Assembly (NCBI GenBank): GCA_039029355.1
Contig: JBCCGI010000011.1
Coordinates: forward strand, 88,757-152,756
Length of the DNA: 64,000 nt
Direction: 5' to 3'
Source: JBCCGI01 sp039029355
GTDB lineage: Bacteria > Planctomycetota > UBA1135 > GCA-002686595
Positions 26,799-35,293 of the stretch are shown here, piece after piece. The notes under the pieces are model-generated. The model was not told where the DNA came from, searched no databases, and worked only from the letters and a program-made list of their open reading frames with translations. The position numbers and the translations under genes were made by a program. Numbering within the stretch: position 1 is the stretch's first letter; each line of letters begins with the position of its first letter.

Positions 26799-29726
26799 CT
26801 ACTGGACCTTCTTCCAGAGCCACAGGAAGCGCTCTCGGATCTCGTCGTTCTCGAGGTCCTGGAGCTCGTTCCCGAGCTCGGTGCGGAGCGTCTGAATCTG
26901 GCTCCGGGCCGAACCCATCTTCTCGCTGTCGACCAGGCCCCACTGGTAGTAGGCGAACGCCGTCTCGAACTTGCGCTCGTACCAGGGGTCCTCCCACTTG
27001 GACTCGCGCTCGACCGCCTTGGTGAGCTGAACCCAATACTTGCAGGCCTTGGAGAGGTTCTCGGCGCCGCCCACGCCCGGCACGGGCGTGATCGTCTTGC
27101 CTTCCTGGAGCACCCAGCCCGCGATCGAGTGGCAGTACGCCATCACGACGCGGGAGGACGGCTTGCGCGGATCCTCGTCGTCGTCGGGGTCGGGGACCAG
27201 GGGAGAGAGCAGGTCGAAGGCGTCCTGCGCGCGCTTCTGCGCGAGCAGCACCTCGCCGAGGTCGGGCTTCACGTGCTTCTCGATGACCTCGGTCTGGGCG
27301 GCATCGTCGCCGAAGCGCTCGAGGATCGCGTTCAGCACGCGCTCGGCCTCGGTGTGGTTTTCGACGTCGATCCAGAGCGAAGACTCGACGCGCAGGTTCG
27401 GGAAGCTGGGCGAGCCGGCCAGGCTGTTGCCGAGCCGCATGAAGGTCGCCATGTCCTGGGCGATCGTGCCGGCGGTCTCGGTGTCGCCTGCCTCTTCGGC
27501 CGCTTTGCGGTCGACCGCGAGCACCTTGTAGACCTTGTAGGCGCCCGACCCGGTGAACTTGTTCGTCGGGAACAGCTCGACCATCTTGGCGTGGGTCGTC
27601 TTGACCGCGTCCACGTCCTTCTTGGCGAGCTGCGACATCATCACCATGTACAGCGCGTTGGGGGCGTAGGAGGTCTGGTCGGGGTACTCGTCGTGGTAGT
27701 TCCCGAGGCGCGCGACGACTTCGTCGTACGAGCCCTGGCCCTTGTTCGCGCGCTCATAGGCGATCGAGCCAAGGTAGTAGTGCGACATCGCCATCGCCTC
27801 GCGGCGCGTCGCCACCGCCTTGGGCGTGGTGACCTGGTTCTTGGCGTCGGAGACGTACGGACCGACGTAGTTCTGGAACTCCTTCTCGGCCGCGTCGTTG
27901 TCCTTGAGCTTCTTGAGGCACAGCGCGGCGTAGGCGAGCGACTTCTCGTAGATGTCGGCGCCCTTCTGCACTTCGAGGAACTTGTCGCGCGCGGACGGGT
28001 AGTCGTCCTGGTCGTAGATCCGCTTCGCCTGGCGGAAGACGATGTCGTCGGTGTCCTTGGAGATCTGAGTCATCAGGTTCTCCGCGTCCCGCCGCATCGT
28101 GTCGAACTCGGCGACGCCGGACGCCTTCGAGCGCAGTTCGCCCGCGGTGCCGTAGTAGCCCTTGGCGTTCTTCTCGTCGAACTCCGGGTCGCCGCGGTAG
28201 GTGGTCGCGCCTTCCTTGTAGGCGAGGGCGGCCTCCAGCGCGCGGTCCTGCTTCCGCAGGCTCTCGCCGATGTGGTAGAGCACCTTCGCGCCGTACTCGA
28301 GCCGGACCGCTTGGTCCTGGCCGTCGAGCGAGCGCATCACGCGGCGGAACGACTCCAGCGCCGTCGGGTAGTTCTTGTTGTAGTACTCGCCCAGCGCGGC
28401 CTCGTAGAGGACGTCGGGGGAGACCTGCACGCCCGGCCGGCCGATCACGTCGGAGATCAGCTTCTGCGCGCGGATCTGGAGCGTGTTGCCCTTGTTCTCA
28501 TTGTTGACCGTCTGCGCGATGGAGAGGGCCAGGTCGATCGACGCTCGGCGGTCGCGCTTGGCGACGCCGGCGGAGTCCATGTCCTCGGCGGTCTCGAACC
28601 AGCGCAGGCTGCCGGCGGAGGTGCTGCCGCCGATGAAGCCGCCGGTGTCCAGCAGCGTGCGCGCCACGGCCAGCAGCGAGAGGTGCCCCGAGGGGCTCAG
28701 GTTGAAACCCTCGCGCTTCCAGCTGTTGTAGAAGTGCAGCGCCCACTTCGACGCGTCCTCGGGGTAGCCGGCGTTGCTGTAGGCCTCGACGACCGGGCCG
28801 GTGCCGCGCTCGACGAAGGTCCAGCGCTTGGCCTTCTCCTCCGCGGTCAGGTCCTTCCAGCCGCCGTCGTTGCGCACCTTGGCGCTGACCGGGAGGACGG
28901 TGTCGACCACGAACTCGCCGAACGCGGCGGCGTCGTCGTGGCGGTTCTGCGAGGCGTACACCCCGGCCAGCTCGAGGTAGGCGAAGAGCCCCTGCGGGGT
29001 CTTCTCGCCCATCTTGCCCGCCAGATCCTCCAGCGCGCTTTCCGCCTGGCTGAAGAAGAACGCGCCCTCGTCGGAGACGCGTCCCATCGTGTGGTACATC
29101 TGCCCGCGGTTGAACATCACCCGCGACCACTCCAGCTTTTCGGCCAGCGTCCACTCGTTGCTCTTCAGCGCCTCGGCGAGCTCGCTCGTCCGCTTCAGCG
29201 CCTCTTCGAGCAGCTCGGTGGTCTTCGCGCGGAGGGTGTCGGCCTCCTCGCCGATCGCCTCCTGGTAGCGCTTCTCGAGGTTGCGCGAGTAGAGGTTGGA
29301 GACATCGACGTATCCCCGCTCGGCCTGCGGCAGGTAGTCGGAGACCGGGTTCTTGTCGATGTAGCCCCGGAACGCCTCGACGGCCTTTGCGTAGAGCTCA
29401 TCCCGGACGTCGGGGTTGGCCTCGCGCTTGGCGCCCTCGGCGTAGATCTCGCACTTGACGAGACCCAGCTCCTCGGCGACGTCCTTGCCCAGGCCGCCGC
29501 TGCCCTCGATGTCGAGAATGACTTCCTCGGCCAGGTCGACGTACTGCCACTCCGCCGCCAGGCCGCGGGCGAAGCTGATGTCGGACTTGAGCTCGGCCTC
29601 GGAACGCTGGGCGGAGGCGACCGCGGCCAACAGGGCCAGCGCGGAGGCTGCCCGGACCGCTTGGACGCCAAGGGACGTGGACGACGGCTTGCGTTCGTGC
29701 TGCATGGCAGGGAGGGAAGTGGTCAT
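26799..29726 (-). CDS. Large exported TPR repeat protein
   Basis: 975 residues from the ATG at 29726; an ATG at 29705 is an alternative. A signal peptide follows (VRAASALALLAAVASAQ). The body is helical repeat throughout, with many TPR-like pairs (YQEAIGEEADTLRAKTTELL, ALGEYYNKNYPTALESFRRVM, AALCLKKLKDNDAAEKEFQ, DYPSARDKFLEVQ). No catalytic motif is visible. TPR arrays serve as protein scaffolds, and the neighbours (secretins, ExbB, two ExbD) suggest a periplasmic connector between the motor and the outer-membrane channel; this is inference. A 211-base gap with a strong hairpin separates it from secretin A. Confidence 0.85.
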   Translation of the reverse strand: MTTSLPAMQHERKPSSTSLGVQAVRAASALALLAAVASAQRSEAELKSDISFARGLAAEWQYVDLAEEVILDIEGSGGLGKDVAEELGLVKCEIYAEGAKREANPDVRDELYAKAVEAFRGYIDKNPVSDYLPQAERGYVDVSNLYSRNLEKRYQEAIGEEADTLRAKTTELLEEALKRTSELAEALKSNEWTLAEKLEWSRVMFNRGQMYHTMGRVSDEGAFFFSQAESALEDLAGKMGEKTPQGLFAYLELAGVYASQNRHDDAAAFGEFVVDTVLPVSAKVRNDGGWKDLTAEEKAKRWTFVERGTGPVVEAYSNAGYPEDASKWALHFYNSWKREGFNLSPSGHLSLLAVARTLLDTGGFIGGSTSAGSLRWFETAEDMDSAGVAKRDRRASIDLALSIAQTVNNENKGNTLQIRAQKLISDVIGRPGVQVSPDVLYEAALGEYYNKNYPTALESFRRVMRSLDGQDQAVRLEYGAKVLYHIGESLRKQDRALEAALAYKEGATTYRGDPEFDEKNAKGYYGTAGELRSKASGVAEFDTMRRDAENLMTQISKDTDDIVFRQAKRIYDQDDYPSARDKFLEVQKGADIYEKSLAYAALCLKKLKDNDAAEKEFQNYVGPYVSDAKNQVTTPKAVATRREAMAMSHYYLGSIAYERANKGQGSYDEVVARLGNYHDEYPDQTSYAPNALYMVMMSQLAKKDVDAVKTTHAKMVELFPTNKFTGSGAYKVYKVLAVDRKAAEEAGDTETAGTIAQDMATFMRLGNSLAGSPSFPNLRVESSLWIDVENHTEAERVLNAILERFGDDAAQTEVIEKHVKPDLGEVLLAQKRAQDAFDLLSPLVPDPDDDEDPRKPSSRVVMAYCHSIAGWVLQEGKTITPVPGVGGAENLSKACKYWVQLTKAVERESKWEDPWYERKFETAFAYYQWGLVDSEKMGSARSQIQTLRTELGNELQDLENDEIRERFLWLWKKVQ

Positions 29727-29889
29727 CGAGTTGTGGATCCGTAGCTCGCGTGGGGGGAGCCCCTCGGGGACCCGAACCTAAGACCCGGCTTTGGGCTCCC
29801 GGTGACGCTTCCAGGCCAGGAATCGTCGACACGAGGACTACCCACCGTCCGACGGACGGTTTACCAAGCCTCGAAACGGCGCGTTGGAT

Positions 29890-29921
29890 CCCCCGCGGAG
29901 GAAAACGCCTCCCCGCGGGGG
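29890..29921 (-). promoter_or_regulatory. Stem-loop after secretin A
   Basis: 12 base pairs (cccccgc/gcggggg and ggagg/cctcc with a 2-base bulge) and a 6-base loop, 17 bases after the secretin A stop. There is no T-run. A smaller 6-bp hairpin (ccgtcc/ggacgg, 29845-29859) lies further on. Possible attenuator or mRNA-stabilising element before the TPR gene. Confidence 0.5.
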
Positions 29922-29937
29922 TGAGTGTGGCCTAGGC

Positions 29938-32586
29938 CTAGCGGGGGGCCGGGCCCGCGTCCTCAAGACCGAGCTGGGCGGCGGTCGGCTCGTGCTCCTC
30001 GGGGATCACGATGTTCGCCTTCAGCAGGATCAGGAGCTTGCGGTTCGAGACGAAGTTGCCCTTGCGCTCGAAGAAGAACGAGACCAGCGGGATCTTGTTC
30101 AGGATCGGGACACCGGAGCGAAGATCCTGCGACTCGCGGATCTTGAACCCGCCGAGGAGGACCGTGCCGCCGTCGGGCATGGGCACCGAGGTCCGCGCGC
30201 GCGACACCTCCAGCTCGGGGAGCTGGATCGTGACGCCGTTGCCCGCGTTGCCCAGGGTCGTGGTGATCTCGTCGATCGGCCGCTTGAGCTCGGCCACGGT
30301 GGGGCGGAGCTCCAGGGTGATGTAGCGGCGGTCGGCGGAGACGACGGGCCGCACGTCGAGGATGACGCCGTCTTCGACGACGTTGATGACCGGGTCGGCG
30401 ATCGAGGCCGCCTGGGCGATCTCGACGTCGTAGTCCTGCACGTAGGCGACCTGGTTCAGCACGGTCAGGTTCGAGCGCGCCGTGTTGAAGACCAGCAGGC
30501 GCGGGGCGGTCACGAGCTCGACGCGCTCGGACTTGGCGACCGCGCGCAGCACCATCTCGAGCTGCAGGTCGTTCAGGTAGGTCCACTGGAACGAAAGGCC
30601 GCCGGAACCGACCAGCACGTCCTCGTCACCGAGGTCGGTGTCGTACAGGTTCTCGATGCGCGCCTTGAGGTCGCCGTCTTCGCCCTCGTCGAGGAACGCG
30701 CCCAGGTCGGTGTCCTGACCGATCTCGGAGCCGAGATCCTGCTGCGCGGTCGCGTCGCCGAAGTCGTCGAAGAAGTCGTTCGTGCCGAGGCCCGGCGAGC
30801 CGAGGCCGCGGAAGTCGACGCCGATGTCTTCGAGGAAGTTGTCCTCGACCTTCAGGAAGCGCGCCTGCACGTCGACCATGATGCCGGTCGCCTCGCGGAG
30901 GTCTTCCAGCAGCGACTTGATCTGCGTCTGCACCTCGGGCGTCTGGTAGACGACCAGCGTACCGTTGGTGATGCGGAGGCTGTTGCTCGGGTCGAGGTCC
31001 CAGGACTCCGGCGCGACGTTCTCGCGGATGAGCGTGTCGAGCGAGTCTTCGGTGACGACGAGCGCCTCGCGCTCCTCGAACTCCTCGTCGAACGGCTCGA
31101 GGCCGCCCGAGGGCTCGACGTTGATCTCGCGGCCGGGGAAGTCGCGCACCGGGTGGATCAGGTCGCGGACCTCGTACATGGCGAGGACCTGGCCGCCGAT
31201 CATCTCTTCCTTGGTGACGAACTTGACGACGCCGTCCTCGATCTTCCAACCGAGGTTGTCGGACGCCGAGGTGTCGACGATCAGGTCGAGCACCTTACGC
31301 ACGCTGCGGTCGGTGGGGATGTTGAGCGTGACGGCGGTCTCCTCTTCGTCCAGCTCGTCGCGGACGGCGGGGGAGATCAGGAAGTTCACGCCGGTGACGC
31401 GTTGGAGGTAGGTCGCGACCTCTTCCAGCGGGGCGCCTTCGTCGTCGATGCCGAAGCGCGGACGGATCGGCACGGTCTCGAGCCGCTCGGCGATCGCGTC
31501 GCGGTCCTGGTCCGTGGCGCCACCCGAGCGGTCGAACTCCAGCGGCGTGCGCTGCGAGACCTCACGCCAACGCTCGAGGTCGTCGAACAGGATCGTCTCG
31601 CGCGGCTGCGGGATCGCGCTGGCTTCGATGTCCTCGAAGGTGCGGATCCAGTTCTCGCGCAGCAGGCGGCGGTTCTCCGTGTCCTTCTGCTGGTGGCGCG
31701 CGGCGGAGGCGATATCGCGCAGCTCCATCGCGAACTCGTTGCCGGCGTCCCACAGCAGGATCTGCTTCGCCAGGCTCTCGGCCGTGCTGTAGTCCTCACG
31801 CTTGAAGGCCGAGTTCGCCTCGGCGTACAGCGTCGTGAGCTTGTTGATGCGGTAGTCGCGCTGCTGCGCCTCGCGCTCGGCGGCCGCGCGCTCGGCCTCC
31901 TGCATGGCCTGCATCTCGGCCTCGCGCGCCGCGTCCTCGGCGGCGGTCGCGGCCGACTCCAGCTTGTTCGCGACGACCTGCTCGTCGAGCGAGTCGGTGG
32001 CGATCAGCGGGTGGAAGCGCAGGATCGTCTCGGCGCGGCGGTAGGCTTCGAGCGCCTCGTCGTGCCGGCCCAGGCGCATGAAGTTGTCGCCGTCGGCCAG
32101 GAACTGCTCGACCTCCATGCGCGCCTGCGCGCGCCGGACGGTCTCCATCGCGACCGCGTCGTCGAAGAACTCCGATGCCTGGGCAAAGCCGTCGCCCATC
32201 AGCGACTCGACCTTGCGGAGACCGGCGCGGGCCTCCTCGTTCGAGGGCATCACCTCGAGCGCCTGGGCAAACGAGTGCAGCGCCGACTCGAAGTCCGCGC
32301 GGTCCAGGTGCTCGTTGCCATCTGCGATGTAGCGCTCGGCCAGGTACTGCTGGCGCTGGCGCAGGCGCTCGATCTGATCGACCTGGTCCTGGAGGTCCTG
32401 GCTCTTCGGCTCGACCGGAGTGGACGCCAGGATGGGGCTTGCCTCGTCGACTTGGAGCGGAGCGGCCGGGGTGAGCTCCCCGGAGGCATCGGCGCCGTCC
32501 GTTTGCGCCGGGGACGTGTCCGTAGAGCGGCACGAAGCGGCGGCAAGACAGGCGAGTCCCGGAACGATAAGAGAGCGGAAGCGCAT
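29938..32586 (-). CDS. Liposecretin with N-terminal TPR region (paralogue A)
   Basis: 882 residues from the ATG at 32586, which begins a lipoprotein signal (MRFRSLIVPG, lipobox AASC, Cys19). Residues about 75-330 are TPR/coiled-coil (YLAERYIADGNEHLDRADFE, FMRLGRHDEALEAYRRAE), then N-domains (VNFLISPAVRDEL, VDVQARFLKVEDNFLEDIGVDF) and a C-terminal secretin domain with MPDGGTVLLGGF followed by VPILNKIPLVSFFF and LLILLKANI. It is clearly a paralogue of 20586-23222 (same order of parts, same lipoprotein anchor). It should assemble as an outer-membrane ring. Leads the ExbB/ExbD/TPR gene group. Confidence 0.88.
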   Translation of the reverse strand: MRFRSLIVPGLACLAAASCRSTDTSPAQTDGADASGELTPAAPLQVDEASPILASTPVEPKSQDLQDQVDQIERLRQRQQYLAERYIADGNEHLDRADFESALHSFAQALEVMPSNEEARAGLRKVESLMGDGFAQASEFFDDAVAMETVRRAQARMEVEQFLADGDNFMRLGRHDEALEAYRRAETILRFHPLIATDSLDEQVVANKLESAATAAEDAAREAEMQAMQEAERAAAEREAQQRDYRINKLTTLYAEANSAFKREDYSTAESLAKQILLWDAGNEFAMELRDIASAARHQQKDTENRRLLRENWIRTFEDIEASAIPQPRETILFDDLERWREVSQRTPLEFDRSGGATDQDRDAIAERLETVPIRPRFGIDDEGAPLEEVATYLQRVTGVNFLISPAVRDELDEEETAVTLNIPTDRSVRKVLDLIVDTSASDNLGWKIEDGVVKFVTKEEMIGGQVLAMYEVRDLIHPVRDFPGREINVEPSGGLEPFDEEFEEREALVVTEDSLDTLIRENVAPESWDLDPSNSLRITNGTLVVYQTPEVQTQIKSLLEDLREATGIMVDVQARFLKVEDNFLEDIGVDFRGLGSPGLGTNDFFDDFGDATAQQDLGSEIGQDTDLGAFLDEGEDGDLKARIENLYDTDLGDEDVLVGSGGLSFQWTYLNDLQLEMVLRAVAKSERVELVTAPRLLVFNTARSNLTVLNQVAYVQDYDVEIAQAASIADPVINVVEDGVILDVRPVVSADRRYITLELRPTVAELKRPIDEITTTLGNAGNGVTIQLPELEVSRARTSVPMPDGGTVLLGGFKIRESQDLRSGVPILNKIPLVSFFFERKGNFVSNRKLLILLKANIVIPEEHEPTAAQLGLEDAGPAPR

Positions 32587-33036
32587 GGGCTGGAATCGGA
32601 TGGGGGCCGGAAGGTCGATCGACTTCGTGGCGGAACGAGGACGTGGTCCGGCGTCGCTTCCGTCGCGGGCCGGGCGCGCCGGCCGAAGCGTGCGGCCCTC
32701 CTGCGCGAGGAGAGCTCGGACCAGAGTGTGCGGGAAAAGAGCGGGGGGAGGGGGTCGGAACGCCTCGGGGGACCGGCCGCGCCGGTCCCAAACGTGGGCC
32801 GGGAGGATAGCGGGGCCCCCCACGGGGGTCAACTCGCCGGCATCCTACCGCGGGGTCCTGACGCGGTTACGGCGCCGCCCGAGGGAACCTCGGCCGGTTT
32901 GGCCCGTTCCCGTCACGGGCCGACGCGCCGTTGCGGCCCAGCGGGCCCGCCTCGGGCGCCTCTCGGCGCCTGCCGGCACCCTACGAACACCGGCGTCCTC
33001 GACGACCCCCCGCAGGGTCGCCTCCGGGCCGGAGGG
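32587..33036. other. Intergenic region upstream of secretin A
   Basis: 450 bases between the secretin A start and the stop of the uracil-DNA glycosylase gene, both on the minus strand. It must contain the promoter for the secretin/Exb group, but I cannot point to a convincing pair of hexamers. A 6-bp hairpin near 33001 (cgaccc/gggtcg) lies close to the glycosylase stop. No RNA gene or repeat recognised. Confidence 0.4.
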
Positions 33037-33921
33037 CTAGCCCCGCGCCGGCGGCTGGAGGCCCAGCTCGGCCATGGCGAGCTGGATGTCCTTCCAGCAC
33101 TCCTTCTTGTCCGCCGGGTTCCGCAGCAGGTACGAGGGGTGGTAGGTCGGGACGACCTTGCGCCCGTCGTGGTCGTAGACGCGGCCCCGGAGGCGCCCCA
33201 TCGACGTCTGCATCCTTAATACGTGGTTCGCCGCGTGGCGGCCGAGCGGTACGAGCACCGCCGGCTGGAGCAGCTCGATCTGGCGGTCGAGCCACGGGGT
33301 GCACAGGGCCTTTTCCTCGGGGGTGGGGTCGCGGTTCTCCGGCGGCCTGCACTTGAGCACGTTGGCGATGTAGACGTCTTCGCGCGCCAGCCCCATGCCC
33401 TTGGTGATGATATCGGTCAGCAGCTGACCGGCGTTGCCCACGAAGGGGACGCCCTGGCGGTCCTCGTGGAAACCGGGCGCCTCGCCGACGAACAGGATGC
33501 GAGCCGAGCCGGTGCCGTCGGCGAATACCGTTTGGGTGCGGCTCTCACACAGCCTGCAGGCCGTGCAGCCGGCGACGGCCTGTCGCAGCTCGTCGAGGTC
33601 CGAACAGGCGGGCGCCAGGTTGGCGGGAAGCGCGGGGGCGGGCTCGGCCGGTGCGGTCGGAGCGCCCGGGGTCGGAGCCGGGTCGACGGCCGCGGAAGCG
33701 GCCTTGGGAGCGGATTCGGCCGGAGAAGCTGCAACCGCCGCCGGAGCCGCCCGGTCCTCCTCGCGTTCCCCTCGGGAGGGCGGGGGCTCGGGATGGTGGG
33801 GGGCGCGCGGGGCCTTCGGGGTCACCACCGCCCCCCCAACCCCCGTCCGCCGCTCGCCCATCGCGCGCCGCCGCCCCACATGCGCCCGCAGCGCCGCCGC
33901 CAGCCTCCCGCGTTCGCTCAC
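33037..33921 (-). CDS. Uracil-DNA glycosylase, family 4
   Basis: DNA-repair enzyme that removes uracil from DNA. 294 residues using the GTG at 33921, which overlaps the MtaB stop (GTGA). The catalytic core is at about 105-290: motif A VGEAPGFHEDRQGVPFVG at about 145-162, and motif B PTYHPSYLLR at about 258-267. Cysteines at about 119, 122, 191 and 207 (C-x2-C, then C-x15-C) are the [4Fe-4S] ligands of family 4. About 100 residues before the core are Pro/Ala-rich and probably disordered, longer than usual. Co-transcribed with the MtaB gene. Confidence 0.92.
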   Translation of the reverse strand: MSERGRLAAALRAHVGRRRAMGERRTGVGGAVVTPKAPRAPHHPEPPPSRGEREEDRAAPAAVAASPAESAPKAASAAVDPAPTPGAPTAPAEPAPALPANLAPACSDLDELRQAVAGCTACRLCESRTQTVFADGTGSARILFVGEAPGFHEDRQGVPFVGNAGQLLTDIITKGMGLAREDVYIANVLKCRPPENRDPTPEEKALCTPWLDRQIELLQPAVLVPLGRHAANHVLRMQTSMGRLRGRVYDHDGRKVVPTYHPSYLLRNPADKKECWKDIQLAMAELGLQPPARG

Positions 33922-35246
33922 CGGGCCTCCTCCGCACAGAGCGGCCGGCCCACCAGCCGCAGCTCCTCGCCGCGCTCCTCGACCGCGAGCTGCACGTCGA
34001 CCCAATCCGGCCACGGCCCATCCTCCGGCAGAGCGTCGAGCGCCACGTCCACCCGCTGGTACCGGCCGGACAGCCCGCTCGCGCCCTCCAGCACCACCGC
34101 GTCCCGTGCGCCCTCCAGCGAGCGCCGGAAGCGCTGCTCCAGCCCGTGCGCTAGCTCCGACAGCCGTGCGCGCCGCTCGCGTACCGCTTCGGGCGCCACC
34201 GGCGCTCCGAGGGCCGCCGGGTTCTCGGCCGCCGTCCCGGGCCGGGCTGAGAAGGGGAACACGTGCAGCCGCGTGAAGCCGGCCGCCTCCGCGGTGGCGA
34301 GCGTCGTCTCGAAGGCCGCGTCATCCTCGCCCGGAAACCCGACCAGCACGTCCGCCGTGAAGGCGGGCCGGTCGAGCGCGGCACGGATGCGGGCGCAGGC
34401 CTCCAGGTACTCGTCCGCCGTGTACCAGCGATTCATGCGACGCAGCACGCCGTCGTCGCCGGACTGCATCGGCATGTGCAGGTGCGGCGCGATCCGCCGC
34501 GGATGGCGCGCCATGGCTTCGAGCACCGCCCCGGTGACCTCGGTCGCCTCGATCGACGAGAGCCGCAGGCGCCAGTCCACCGGCGCATCGTCCGGCCCGC
34601 GGAGCTCGACGGCGGCCAGGCGCTCCAAGAGCCGCCCCAGGTCGGAGCCAAGGTCGCGCCCCCAGTGCCCGATGTGGATCCCGCACAGCACGATCTCGCG
34701 GTGCCCGCTGGCGAGCAGCCGCTCGACCTCGGCCGCCAGCTCGCCTTCGGGGCGCGAGCGGCTCGGCCCGCGCACCGACGGGATGATGCAGAAGGCACAG
34801 GACATGTCGCAGCCGTCCTGGATCTTCAGGAAGCCGCGCGTGTGGCCGGCAAACTGGGTGATGCCGGCCGGGATGCCCAGCTCCTCGGGGTCGAGGTCGT
34901 GCCCCAGCTCGCGCAGGAAGCTCACCGGGCGCTTCGCCTCGCCGTTGCCGAGCACCCACTCGACGTTGGGGAGCGCGCGCAGGATCTCGGGCTCGGCCTC
35001 GGCCAGGCAGCCGGTCATGCAGATGCGCGCCTTGGGGGTCGTGCGCGCGATCCGGCGCGCGAGCTGGCGGGCCTTGCGGCCGGCCTCGGCGGTCACCGTG
35101 CAGGTGTTGACCACGACGAGCTCGGCGTCGTCGTCGGTCTCCCGCCAGCCGCGGCGCGCGAGGGCCTCGCGCAGCACCTGGGTGTCGTACTGGTTCGCCT
35201 TGCACCCGAACGTGACGAAGCGGACCGAGCCCGTGGGGGAGGACAT
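33918..35246 (-). CDS. mtaB: tRNA (N6-threonylcarbamoyladenosine-37-C2)-methylthiotransferase MtaB
   Basis: Radical SAM methylthiotransferase of 442 residues that converts t6A37 to ms2t6A37 in tRNA. The N-terminal UPF0004 domain has cysteines at about 15, 49 and 80 (FGCKANQYD, NTCTVT, MTGCLAE); the radical SAM site is CDMSCAFC at about 146-153; a TRAM domain (SGRYQRVDVAL) ends the protein. The FGCKANQYD start and GCDMSCAFCIIP are characteristic of MtaB rather than MiaB or RimO. It is transcribed away from the TPR lipoprotein gene at 35294, with 47 bases between the starts. Confidence 0.94.
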   Translation of the reverse strand: MSSPTGSVRFVTFGCKANQYDTQVLREALARRGWRETDDDAELVVVNTCTVTAEAGRKARQLARRIARTTPKARICMTGCLAEAEPEILRALPNVEWVLGNGEAKRPVSFLRELGHDLDPEELGIPAGITQFAGHTRGFLKIQDGCDMSCAFCIIPSVRGPSRSRPEGELAAEVERLLASGHREIVLCGIHIGHWGRDLGSDLGRLLERLAAVELRGPDDAPVDWRLRLSSIEATEVTGAVLEAMARHPRRIAPHLHMPMQSGDDGVLRRMNRWYTADEYLEACARIRAALDRPAFTADVLVGFPGEDDAAFETTLATAEAAGFTRLHVFPFSARPGTAAENPAALGAPVAPEAVRERRARLSELAHGLEQRFRRSLEGARDAVVLEGASGLSGRYQRVDVALDALPEDGPWPDWVDVQLAVEERGEELRLVGRPLCAEEAR

Positions 35247-35253
35247 GGCGCGT

Positions 35254-35285
35254 ATCCTAGCCCCCGCCGCGTCCTGCGATAAGAT
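35254..35285. promoter_or_regulatory. Possible divergent promoters giving near-leaderless mRNAs
   Basis: In the 47-base space between divergent starts, a TAGGAT hexamer on the minus strand (35254-35259) lies 7 bases before the MtaB ATG, and a TAAGAT hexamer on the plus strand (35280-35285) lies 8 bases before the GTG of the TPR lipoprotein. Each matches four of six -10 positions. If used, transcription would begin at or next to the start codons. -35 matches are poor. Confidence 0.3.
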
Positions 35286-35293
35286 CCTCGCCC

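Noticed and set aside
26772..29744. A 990-codon open frame on the plus strand opposite the 975-residue TPR gene
   Set aside because: Composition is Val/Leu/Arg/Asp-rich without motifs, as expected for the complement of a TPR gene with strong third-position G/C; the minus-strand gene has a signal peptide and repeats.
20586..32586. Interpretation of the secretin locus as a type II secretion or type IV pilus system
   Set aside because: No GspE/PilB ATPase, GspF/PilC platform protein, pseudopilin or prepilin peptidase is present in the window.
29884..33219. An 1111-codon plus-strand frame opposite secretin A
   Set aside because: Antisense shadow; the minus-strand frame has a lipobox and the complete secretin signature.
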